In this document: positions 27,572-34,912 of the stretch, piece after piece
Numbering within the stretch: position 1 is the stretch's first letter
Layout of the letters: every line of letters begins with the position of its first letter
Assembly: GCF_014641735.1 (NCBI RefSeq)
Contig: NZ_BMIH01000001.1
Coordinates: forward strand, 1,017,001 to 1,081,000
DNA from: Sphingomonas metalli
GTDB lineage: Bacteria > Pseudomonadota > Alphaproteobacteria > Sphingomonadales > Sphingomonadaceae
Length of the DNA stretch: 64,000 bases
Direction of reading: 5' to 3'
Made by a program: the position numbers and the translations under genes
Notes under the pieces: model-generated
What the model saw: the letters and a program-made list of their open reading frames with translations, nothing else
Database searches by the model: none
What the model was told of the DNA's origin: nothing

Positions 27572-28964
27572 GAATACCTCCAATGCCATGTGGGGCGGGC
27601 GGTTCGCCGAAGGACCATCGGCGGTGATGCGCGAGATTAACGCCTCGCTGCCGTTCGACAAGCGCATGTGGCAACAGGATATCGCCGGGTCGAAGGCGCA
27701 TGTCGCGATGCTCGGCCGCCAGGGCATCGTCGCCGAGGCCGACGCGGCCGCGATCGCGGCGGGCCTCGACGGCGTCGCGGCCGGCTATGCCGCCGACGGC
27801 GTCCCCGACGACCTCGCCCTCGAAGACATCCACATGCTGACCGAGGCGCGGCTGGCCGAGGCGATCGGTCCGGCCGCGGGGCGGCTCCACACGGCGCGCA
27901 GCCGCAACGACCAGGTCGCGACCGATTTCCGCCTCTGGGTGCGCGATGCGATCGACCAGACGCTGGCGGCGCTCGACGCCTTCCGCAGCGCGCTGCTGTC
28001 GCGTGCGGACGAGCATGCCGATGCGGTGATGCCCGGCTTCACCCATCTGCAATCGGCGCAGCCGGTCACGCTCGGCCATCACCTGATGGCCTATGTCGAG
28101 ATGGCGAGCCGCGACGTCTCGCGCTTCCGCGACGCACGGGCGCGGATGAACCTCTGTCCGCTCGGCTCGGCGGCGCTGGCGGGAACGGGTTTTCCGATCG
28201 ACCGGCATGCGACCGCCGCGGCGCTCGGCTTCGACGGACCGACCCGCAACAGCCTGGATGCGGTGTCCGATCGCGACTTCGCGATCGATTATCTCGCTGC
28301 GGCGGCGCAATGCGCGCTGCACCTGTCGCGGCTGGCGGAGGAGTTCGTCCTCTGGGCCTCGCAGCCCTTCGGCTTCGTCGCACTGTCCGACCAGTGGTCG
28401 ACCGGCAGCAGCATCATGCCGCAGAAGCGCAACCCCGACGCGGCCGAGTTGGTGCGCGGCCATGCCGGGCGGATCACCGGCTGCCTCGTGTCGCTGATGG
28501 TGACGATGAAGGGGCTGCCGCTCGCCTATTCGAAGGACATGCAGGACGACAAGCCGCCGGTCTTCGAGTGCCACGACCTGCTCGGCCTGTCGATCGCGGC
28601 GATGACCGGCATGGTCGAGAGCGCGACCTTCCGGACCGACCGGATGCGCGCGCTGGCGGAAAGCGGCTTCGCCACCGCGACCGATCTGGCCGACTGGCTG
28701 GTGCGCGAGGCGGGACTGCCCTTCCGCGAGGCGCATCACGTCACCGGCCGCGCCGTGGCGCGGGCCGAGGCGCTGGGGGTGGGTCTGGACCGGCTGCCGC
28801 TCGCCGACCTGCAGGCGATCCATCCCGCCATCACCGAGGCGGTCTACGACGTCTTGTCGGTCGATGCCTCGGTGGCGAGCCGGACCAGCTTCGGCGGCAC
28901 CGCGCCGGCCAATGTCCGCGCCGCGATCGCTGCCGCGCGGGCCACGCTGGAGGCCAAGGCATGA
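27570..28964 (+). CDS. argH: Argininosuccinate lyase
   Basis: A 464-residue enzyme splitting argininosuccinate into arginine and fumarate, the last step of arginine synthesis. [54 protein letters not shown] (catalytic His) and the superfamily signature [11 protein letters not shown] are all present. The ATG at 27570 ([12 protein letters not shown]) overlaps the tlpA-like start on the other strand; an internal ATG at 27588 is possible. Neither has a strong ribosome site on this strand. The stop overlaps the next gene by ATGA. Confidence 0.96.
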   Translation: MNTSNAMWGGRFAEGPSAVMREINASLPFDKRMWQQDIAGSKAHVAMLGRQGIVAEADAAAIAAGLDGVAAGYAADGVPDDLALEDIHMLTEARLAEAIGPAAGRLHTARSRNDQVATDFRLWVRDAIDQTLAALDAFRSALLSRADEHADAVMPGFTHLQSAQPVTLGHHLMAYVEMASRDVSRFRDARARMNLCPLGSAALAGTGFPIDRHATAAALGFDGPTRNSLDAVSDRDFAIDYLAAAAQCALHLSRLAEEFVLWASQPFGFVALSDQWSTGSSIMPQKRNPDAAELVRGHAGRITGCLVSLMVTMKGLPLAYSKDMQDDKPPVFECHDLLGLSIAAMTGMVESATFRTDRMRALAESGFATATDLADWLVREAGLPFREAHHVTGRAVARAEALGVGLDRLPLADLQAIHPAITEAVYDVLSVDASVASRTSFGGTAPANVRAAIAAARATLEAKA

Positions 28965-29203
28965 AACGCGCGCCGCTGCTGATCGCGCTCGCCCTGCCGC
29001 TGACCGGCTGCGGCGCGGCCGCGGGGCTGGAGCCGCGCGAGGGCCAGTCGCTGCCGGTCGCGCCGCGCGGCGCGGTCGCCACCCCCACGCCGGGCGAGCT
29101 GCTCACCCCCACGGTGCAGCAGCGCCCGCAGCGCAGCGACGAGCTGCTGCGCAATTCCGAGGAACGGCGCAGCGACGAGTTCGACCTGCCGCCGCAAGGA
29201 TAA
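28961..29203 (+). CDS. Small lipoprotein, LptM (YifL)-like
   Basis: An 80-residue lipoprotein: [18 protein letters not shown] has a lipobox with Cys at residue 17. The mature start [19 protein letters not shown] resembles the CGxKGxLxPP pattern of the small lipoproteins encoded between argH and lysA in many proteobacteria (LptM in E. coli, which assists maturation of the LptD-LptE complex). The Lys-Gly of the motif is missing, so the family call is tentative. The tail is Arg/Glu-rich. It is coupled to argH by ATGA and lies 17 bases before lysA. Confidence 0.75.
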   Translation: MKRAPLLIALALPLTGCGAAAGLEPREGQSLPVAPRGAVATPTPGELLTPTVQQRPQRSDELLRNSEERRSDEFDLPPQG

Positions 29204-29220
29204 GGCTTTCAGGCTGAGCC

Positions 29221-30483
29221 ATGGATCATTTCGACTATCGCGACGGCACGCTGCACGTCGAGGACGTGCCGATGACGGCCATCGCCGAGGCGGTGGGCAC
29301 CCCTGTCTACGTCTATTCCGCCGCCACCTTCCGCCGTCATGCGCGCGCGTTTCGCGACGGGCTCGCCGGGGTCGCGCGCAAGCATCTCGCCTATGCGATC
29401 AAGGCCAATCCCAATCTCGCGGTGCTCCGCGTCCTGGCTGACGAAGGCTATGGCGCCGACGTCGTCTCGGTCGGCGAGATGAAGCGCGCGCTGGCCGCGG
29501 GGATCGCGGCGGCCGACATCGTCTTCTCCGGCGTCGGCAAGACTCGCGCCGAGCTGGCCGCTGCGCTGGAGGCCGGGATCGGCCAGTTCAACCTCGAGCT
29601 GGAGGAAGAGGGCGTCGTCCTCGCCGCGCTCGCCGCCGAGCGCGGGCTGGTCGCGCCCGCGGTGCTGCGCGTCAATCCGGACGTCGATGCCGGCACCCAC
29701 GCCAAGATCTCGACCGGGCGCAAGGAGAACAAGTTCGGCGTCCCGATCGACCAGGCTCCGGCGATGTTCGACCGGCTCGCCGGCCTGCCGGGGCTGAACC
29801 TGCGCGGGGTCGCGATCCATATCGGCAGCCAGCTGCTCGACCTCGCCCCGCTGGAGGCGGCCTATCACCGCATCGGTGCGCTCGTGGCCGAGCTGCGCGC
29901 CGCCGGTCACACGATCAGCCATGTCGATCTGGGCGGCGGACTGGGCGTGCCCTACAAGGCGGGCGACGTGCCCCCCAGCCCCGCCGACTATGGCGCGATG
30001 GTCGCCCGCGTGACGAAGGGATGGGACGCCGAGCTGATGTTCGAGCCCGGCCGCGTCATCGCCGGCAATGCGGGCGTGCTGCTGACCGAGGTCATCTGGG
30101 TCAAGCCGGGCGTGACCCACCCCTATGTCATCGTCGATGCGGCGATGAACGACCTGGCGCGGCCGGCGCTCTACGATGCCTGGCACGACTTCGTCGCGGT
30201 GCGCCCGACCGGCGAACGGATGACCGCCAACATCGCCGGGCCGGTCTGCGAGACCGGCGACACCTTCGCCCTGAAGCGCGAGATCGACGCGGTGGAGAGC
30301 GGCGACCTCGCGGTATTCCGCACCGCGGGCGCTTACGGCGCGACCATGGCCTCGACCTATAACAGCCGCCCGCTGGTCCCCGAGGTGCTGGTCGACGGCG
30401 ACCGCTTCGCCGTCGTCGCCGACCGCGTCGCCGCCGAAGCCCTGATCGCCGCCGAGCGCGTGCCGGAGTGGCTGGCGAAATGA
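29221..30483 (+). CDS. lysA: Diaminopimelate decarboxylase
   Basis: A 420-residue PLP enzyme converting meso-diaminopimelate to lysine. HLAYAIKANPNLAVLRVL contains the PLP-binding Lys (about residue 60). AIHIGSQLLDLAPLEAAY, VDLGGGLGVPY, FEPGRVIAGNAGVLLTEV and GPVCETGDTFALKR are the remaining family motifs, the last with the active-site Cys from the dimer partner. YGATMASTYNSRPLVPEVLV closes the domain. Its stop overlaps the next gene by ATGA in the argH-lptM-lysA-cysG(N)-corA run. Confidence 0.97.
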   Translation: MDHFDYRDGTLHVEDVPMTAIAEAVGTPVYVYSAATFRRHARAFRDGLAGVARKHLAYAIKANPNLAVLRVLADEGYGADVVSVGEMKRALAAGIAAADIVFSGVGKTRAELAAALEAGIGQFNLELEEEGVVLAALAAERGLVAPAVLRVNPDVDAGTHAKISTGRKENKFGVPIDQAPAMFDRLAGLPGLNLRGVAIHIGSQLLDLAPLEAAYHRIGALVAELRAAGHTISHVDLGGGLGVPYKAGDVPPSPADYGAMVARVTKGWDAELMFEPGRVIAGNAGVLLTEVIWVKPGVTHPYVIVDAAMNDLARPALYDAWHDFVAVRPTGERMTANIAGPVCETGDTFALKREIDAVESGDLAVFRTAGAYGATMASTYNSRPLVPEVLVDGDRFAVVADRVAAEALIAAERVPEWLAK

Positions 30484-31502
30484 CCCTGCACAGCCTGCCG
30501 CTGTTCGTGCGGCTGGCTGGCAGGCCGGTGATCCTGATCGGCACGGGCGAAGCCGCCGACGCCAAGCGCCGCCTGCTGGAGCGCGCAGGCGCGGTAGTGG
30601 TGGAGGAGCACGGCTGCCCCCTTCCCTTCGGGGGTGGGGCGTCGCCGCAAGCGCCGCGGTCTGAGGAGGCGCTTCGCCCCGGCGCCCATCCGAAGGAGAC
30701 CATCGCGAAAGCGGAGGCCCCGCCTCAACCGCACCGTCACCCCGGACTTGTCCCGGGGTCCACCATTCCGCAAGCCCAAATGCCTGATGCTGTGCCGACC
30801 GGTGGATGCCGGAACGAGTCCGGCATGACGGATGTACCGCCCCCCCCTCCCCTGGAGGCGACCGCCGCCCTCGCCATCGTCGCGCTGGAGGATGAGGACG
30901 AGGCTCTCGCCGCCGTCGCCCGGCTGAAGGCGCGCGGGATCCTCGTCAACGCGGTCGACCGGCCGGCGCTGTGCGACTTCACCCTCCCCGCGATCGTCGA
31001 CCGCGCGCCGGTGCTGATCGCGATCGGCACGGGCGGCGTCTCGGCCGGGTTGGCGGCGGCGCTGCGCCAGCGGCTGGAGCTGCTGCTGCCCGCCTCGCTC
31101 GGCCGGCTGGCGGAGGCACTGCAGGCCGCGCGGGACGGACTGCGCGCCCGCTGGCCCGATGGCGGCGCCCGGCGGCGCGCGATCGGCGCCGCATTGTCGG
31201 CGGGCGGGCCGCTCGACCCGCTGGCGCTGCCCGATGGTCCGATCGAACCGCTGGCCCGCATGGCCGGCACCGCGGGCAGCGAGGCGGTCGTCATCCCCCT
31301 GCGCTCGTCCGACCCCGACGATCTCACGCTGCGCCAAGCCCGGTGGCTGGCGGCGGCGGACCGGGTGGTGCATGACGGGCGCGCGCCCGCCGCGATCCTC
31401 GATCGTGCGCGGGCGGACGCCGCGCGGCTCGTCGCCGATCCTCCCTATCCCCTGCCCGGTGCCGACTGGCCGGGCCTGTCCGTGTATCTGGAATTGTCAT
31501 GA
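30480..31502 (+). CDS. Siroheme synthase N-terminal type (precorrin-2 dehydrogenase), repeat insertion, truncated SUMT relic
   Basis: A 340-residue relative of the CysG/Met8 part of siroheme synthase, which oxidises precorrin-2 and inserts iron. The Rossmann start LFVRLAGRPVILIGTGEAADAKRRLLERAGA and ILVNAVDRPALCDFTLPAIVDRAPVLIAIGTGGVSAGLA are typical. About 75 residues of Pro/Arg-rich sequence split the fold after VVVEEHG; at DNA level they are repeat sequence. After the dimerisation helices, residues 262-325 (SDPDDLTLRQARWLAAADRVVHDG) look like a decayed start of the methyltransferase domain without its GxGPGD loop. Iron chelation may therefore be lost or altered. Confidence 0.82.
   Translation: MTLHSLPLFVRLAGRPVILIGTGEAADAKRRLLERAGAVVVEEHGCPLPFGGGASPQAPRSEEALRPGAHPKETIAKAEAPPQPHRHPGLVPGSTIPQAQMPDAVPTGGCRNESGMTDVPPPPPLEATAALAIVALEDEDEALAAVARLKARGILVNAVDRPALCDFTLPAIVDRAPVLIAIGTGGVSAGLAAALRQRLELLLPASLGRLAEALQAARDGLRARWPDGGARRRAIGAALSAGGPLDPLALPDGPIEPLARMAGTAGSEAVVIPLRSSDPDDLTLRQARWLAAADRVVHDGRAPAAILDRARADAARLVADPPYPLPGADWPGLSVYLELS
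30613..30831. repeat. Repeat-derived in-frame insertion in the siroheme-synthase gene
   Basis: The clearest part is 30734-30831: outer CCGTCA..TGACGG, left hairpin ACCCCGG-acttgt-CCCGGGGT, right hairpin ATGCCGG-aacgagt-CCGGCAT. This is the same layout as the intergenic copies at 10901 and 16021, and its translation (HPGLVPGS..) is one I recall from spurious proteins in sphingomonad genomes. The flanking 30613-30733 is also low in conserved coding character, with CCCCCTTCCCTTCGGGGG-like hairpins, and may be a second element. Confidence 0.8.
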
Positions 31503-32452
31503 AGGCGATCTGCTTCCACATCGACCATGGCCGCGCGCGCGAGGTGCCGCTGGAGGCGGCCCTGCAATCCGGCCCCGACCTGGCCTGGATCCATCTGAAC
31601 GGCATCGACGACGAGACGCGGACCTGGCTGCACGAGACCGCGGCGCTCGACGATTATGTCGTCGACGCACTGACCGCGACCGAGACGCGCCCGCGCTGCG
31701 AGGCGTTCGGCGACGGTGCCTTCGTCAACCTGCGCGGCCGGGCCAAGGAAGAGCTCGACGGATCGGACATCCTGGCTTCGGTACGGCTGTGGGGCACGCG
31801 TGGGCGGGTCTTCTCGGTGGTGCGCAATCCGCTCGTCGCGGTCGGCATGGTCAAGGCGGAGGTGGCGGCGGGCCATGTCCACGATCCCGGCGACCTGTTC
31901 ACCGCCTTCGCCGCCGCGATCACCGCCGATCTCGATCCCGATGTCGCCGATCTGGGCGACCAGCTCGACACCTGCGAGGAGCGGCTCGACTCGACCCAGA
32001 TCTTCGAGCTGCGCCGCACCGTCAGCCGCACCCGGATCACCGCCATCTCCTATCGCCGCTTCCTGGCGCCGCAGCGCACCGCGTTGGAGAAGCTGGCCGC
32101 GCTGCCCGGCGACTGGCTGGCGGACGACGACCGGCTGCACATTTCCGCCGCCGCGGATCGCGCCGCGCGCATGGCCGAAGAGCTCGAATCGATCCGCGAG
32201 CGCGCCGCGCTGATCCACGAAACGCTGTCGGACCTGCGGGCCGAGCAGATCGACCGGCGCGCGCTGGTGATCTCGATCGTCGCGATGGTGTTCCTGCCGC
32301 TGACCTTCATCACCGGCCTGTACGGCATGAACGTCAAGGGCCTGCCCTATGCGGAAGAGCCCTGGGCGTTCGACGCGATCTTCGGCGGCTGCGCGGCGAT
32401 CGCGGCGGGCGTCGTGATCTACTTCGTCCGACGCCACTGGTTCAGCCGGTAG
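31499..32452 (+). CDS. CorA/ZntB-family metal transporter
   Basis: A 317-residue inner-membrane channel of the CorA superfamily. The large N-terminal cytosolic domain (KAICFHIDHGRA to about residue 255) includes LAWIHLNGIDDETRTWLHETAALDDYVVDAL and the long helix ending RIRERAALIHETLSDL-type sequence. Two C-terminal helices follow: VISIVAMVFLPLTFITGLYGMNVKG, with the GMN pore signature, and a second ending in RRHWFSR. The charged Glu-containing loop PYAEEPWAF resembles ZntB rather than classical CorA, so zinc transport is possible. ATGA overlap with the preceding gene. Confidence 0.93.
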   Translation: MKAICFHIDHGRAREVPLEAALQSGPDLAWIHLNGIDDETRTWLHETAALDDYVVDALTATETRPRCEAFGDGAFVNLRGRAKEELDGSDILASVRLWGTRGRVFSVVRNPLVAVGMVKAEVAAGHVHDPGDLFTAFAAAITADLDPDVADLGDQLDTCEERLDSTQIFELRRTVSRTRITAISYRRFLAPQRTALEKLAALPGDWLADDDRLHISAAADRAARMAEELESIRERAALIHETLSDLRAEQIDRRALVISIVAMVFLPLTFITGLYGMNVKGLPYAEEPWAFDAIFGGCAAIAAGVVIYFVRRHWFSR

Positions 32453-32515
32453 AAGCCCGCGCCCGAGGCATCCGGCCCCTGCCTTCCTGGCGAAGGGCCG
32501 ATACCGCGGCGGGAC

Positions 32516-33754
32516 CTACCCCGCCCGCATCACCCGCGCGGCGAGCGCCGCGTCGGCGACGCTGCCGACGATTTCCAGCACGCCGTCCGCGCCCATCCGC
32601 GCGACCAGCACGACCGCCTCGCCCTCGGCCGCCTCGACCGCAAGCGGCAGGCGGGCGAGCACCGGGCGATCCGCCAGCGGCGCGGTGGCGGTCGCGGCGG
32701 CGGCCGGGCGGCGCGCCTGGCGCTCCGCTGCGACGACCGCCTTGATCCCGCCCTCGAAGCCTTCGAGGAACTGCGTCAGCCGCCCCGCGCCGATGCCGTG
32801 CCGGCGGGCATGCGCCAGGACGGTGGCGAACTCGGCGAGCCGCGTCTTGTCGTAGTCGACGCCGAAGACGAGCTTGACGATCGGCGTCATCGGGGCACGC
32901 GGCTGGATAGCGATACCGGCATCGAGCACGAGCGTCAGATAGGCGCCCTGGTCGGCATCGGCCGCCAGGGCGAAGTCGTGCGCCCGGCCCAGTGCCCGGT
33001 AGAGCGCGGCGCGGCTGCGGCTGTCGGCGGCGCGCGCCGCCGCGGCGGTCTCGCGCGCCAGTCCCAGCGCATCGGCGAGCGTGCCGGCCGGCAGCTCGGG
33101 CTCGGCCGCGGCCTCGGCGCCCGGGCCATCGGCCCAGATCGGGGCCTCCGGCGCGGCCGGGGCCGGCGCGGCGCGCACCGCGGCGGCCAGTTCGGCGCCC
33201 AGGCTCGCCTGGACGACCGGGTCGGCCAGCTCCTTCCAGTTGATCACGCCGTAGATATAGTCGATCGCCCCGCCATCCACCGAGGCGAACGGCATCAGGA
33301 TGCCGCGATACAGGGTGGTGCGGCCGCGGGCGTTGACGAATTCCGCCTCGAACCCGACCGGTGCCCGGTTGGCGATGATCTGGAGATGATGGTCGGTCAG
33401 CCGCGACAGCAGCGAGCGGCTCGGTACGTCGGCGACGCGCGCGATCGTCCCCTCCAGCGCGCATTCCTCGGCGAGGCGCGCGCCCAGATAGGTGATGGCG
33501 GGATTGTCGGCGTCGTCGGCGAAGTCGAGCAGCACGCCATGCGCGCCGAAATCGGCCGCGCGAGCGGGATCGAGATCGGCGATCGTCGGAAACGGCCGCC
33601 CCTTCAGCAGCGACACCCAGTGATTATAGGCGCGGACATGCATCCGCCGCTCGTCGCCGCCCAGCTCGAACAAGGGCTCCTCGCCCCCGGGCGCGATCGC
33701 ATATGCGGCATCAAGCTCCAGCACATCCGGCCCGTGATGCACGTCCATCGTCAT
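32516..33754 (-). CDS. PAS_5-type domain protein of unknown function
   Basis: A 412-residue soluble protein. The N-terminal 180 residues resemble the alphaproteobacterial PAS_5 domain: NHWVSLLKGRPFPTIADLDP, LLDFADDADNPAITYLGARL and FVNARGRTTLYRGILMPFAS..IDYIYGVINWKEL. After an Ala/Pro-rich linker comes a helical segment ADALGLARETAAAARAADSRS and a further domain with LVFGVDYDKTRLAEFATVLAHARRHGIGAG. It may sense a small ligand or cell state; no output domain is recognised. A second ATG at 33748 has the better-spaced GGGGA. The tRNA-Thr gene starts 126 bases away in the opposite direction. Confidence 0.75.
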   Translation of the reverse strand: MTMDVHHGPDVLELDAAYAIAPGGEEPLFELGGDERRMHVRAYNHWVSLLKGRPFPTIADLDPARAADFGAHGVLLDFADDADNPAITYLGARLAEECALEGTIARVADVPSRSLLSRLTDHHLQIIANRAPVGFEAEFVNARGRTTLYRGILMPFASVDGGAIDYIYGVINWKELADPVVQASLGAELAAAVRAAPAPAAPEAPIWADGPGAEAAAEPELPAGTLADALGLARETAAAARAADSRSRAALYRALGRAHDFALAADADQGAYLTLVLDAGIAIQPRAPMTPIVKLVFGVDYDKTRLAEFATVLAHARRHGIGAGRLTQFLEGFEGGIKAVVAAERQARRPAAAATATAPLADRPVLARLPLAVEAAEGEAVVLVARMGADGVLEIVGSVADAALAARVMRAG

Positions 33755-33879
33755 TCCCCATCTAGGTCGACGCCGGGAATGGACGATCTTTGGTAAAGAG
33801 TGCGTAAATCCGCGACACCGCTTGTCAGGCCCCGACCCGCCTGATAAGTGCGCAGCCCTCAGCGGCCCCGTGCCGCCGT

Positions 33880-33955
33880 GCCGCTTTAGCTCAGCTGGTA
33901 GAGCATCGCATTCGTAATGCGGGGGTCACAGGTTCGAGTCCTGTAAGCGGCACCA
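33880..33955 (+). tRNA. tRNA-Thr (anticodon CGT)
   Basis: A 76-base cloverleaf. The acceptor stem GCCGCTT/AAGCGGC is perfect, the D arm is GCTC..GAGC, the anticodon stem-loop TCGCA-TTCGTAA-TGCGG has anticodon CGT at 33913-33915, the T arm ACAGG-TTCGAGT-CCTGT is canonical, and CCA is encoded at 33953-33955. It reads Thr ACG codons. Its 3' half is duplicated at 44609 and 59600, marking it as an integration target. Confidence 0.97.
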
Positions 33956-33957
33956 CT
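33911..33957. repeat. Attachment-site core, copy 1 (within intact tRNA)
   Basis: The 47 bases from the anticodon loop (TTCGTAATGCGG..) through the T arm to CACCACT recur exactly at 44609-44655 and, with one mismatch (GTATTG for GTAATG), at 59600-59645. Integrating elements commonly use a tRNA 3' half as attachment site and rebuild the gene on one side, which fits this copy as the left junction. Confidence 0.85.
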
Positions 33958-34115
33958 ACTTTCAGCAGGCAAATGCGAAGCGTCCTAGCGAACGGCCGTC
34001 GGGCTGGGGTGTCGCTTGGGTCCTTCGTGGGACGACTTCCAATTGGTGCGAAGGCCAACCGACCGCCGAAGCTGCTTGTCCCTTTCGCGCGTTGATCACG
34101 AAAGGAGATCGCTAA

Positions 34116-34334
34116 ATGCGGTTCGTTCAGATCGAAATGTTGCCGGAAGGCAAGGCGCTGGTCGACATCGACAAGCTGACCCATGCGGTGCCGCTGGATG
34201 AAGGCTCACGGTTGTTCCTGGGCGCGCAGCACCTCGACGTGCCGCACACGCTTGGTGAGCTGGAGAACGTACTGGCCGGACGCGAGCGAACCGACGACGG
34301 CGAACAAGGCGGCGCGGGTTTTCACGTCCGCTGA
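34116..34334 (+). CDS. Small hypothetical protein at the left end of cassette I
   Basis: A 72-residue protein, MRFVQIEMLPEGKALVDIDK.., not recognised. A strong ribosome site AAAGGAG lies 8 bases before the ATG, which supports real translation. It has no signal peptide, membrane helix or cysteine. A pair of related aliphatic/acidic segments (VDIDKLTHAVPLDEGSRLFL and LDVPHTLGELENVLAG) suggests a compact fold. It is the first gene after the tRNA junction. Confidence 0.6.
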   Translation: MRFVQIEMLPEGKALVDIDKLTHAVPLDEGSRLFLGAQHLDVPHTLGELENVLAGRERTDDGEQGGAGFHVR

Positions 34335-34540
34335 GCCTGCGAGCCCTCGCCCAGCGGCGGGGAAGAAAGACCCAGAAACGGTCATCCAGAGGTCTCCACC
34401 GGCTTCCCGACATCCGGCATTCGTTCATGTTCGAAGTAGCCGGCGACACGCTGAAAGCGGATCGTTGCCTGATAGCCCCAAGCCCGTCCCGAAAAGGATG
34501 GTGCTTTGAGATTAGAAGGCCGGCGCTAGGCGACCTTCTT

Positions 34541-34912
34541 CTATGCGCTCATGCGCTCGATTTCGCTCAGCACGTGACGGGGATCGAAGGGCTTGGGGAC
34601 GAAGAAGGACCGATCTGGTAGATCAGCCCGTGTCGGGGTAATCGCACCTGACACGACGGCGATCAGCACCGGCGGATGCCTATCCCGGACATAATGTGCC
34701 AGACGAAGACCATCCATCGAACCCTTCATCTGGATATCAGTAAGCACGATCTGAACTTCCGGGTGGGCCGCCAGGACCTCTATAGCTTCTTCGGCGTTTT
34801 CGGCCTCGAATACCGTAAAACCGCGATCTTCAAAAAAGTCCATGAGGTCGTGACGTATGAAAACCTCATCCTCAACGATGAGGATGGCGCGTGCAGAAAT
34901 TGCCTGACCCAT
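34541..34912 (-). CDS. Single-domain response regulator
   Basis: A 123-residue receiver domain. Acidic pocket EDE in AILIVEDEVFIRHDLMDFF, phospho-acceptor Asp in VLTDIQMKG (about residue 60), conserved Ser in AVVSG and Lys in VPKPFDPRHVL. There is no output domain, so it works by protein-protein contact or as a phosphate shuttle. It is translationally coupled to the upstream kinase through TAATG and is the obvious partner of it. Confidence 0.93.
   Translation of the reverse strand: MGQAISARAILIVEDEVFIRHDLMDFFEDRGFTVFEAENAEEAIEVLAAHPEVQIVLTDIQMKGSMDGLRLAHYVRDRHPPVLIAVVSGAITPTRADLPDRSFFVPKPFDPRHVLSEIERMSA

Noticed and set aside
33891..34184. Minus-strand frames containing LTGLEPVTPALR or YRTRTCDPRIT next to each tRNA-Thr core copy (also near 44620 and 59600)
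   Set aside because: This peptide is the well-known false translation of the tRNA antisense strand; the repeats are attachment-site copies, not genes.
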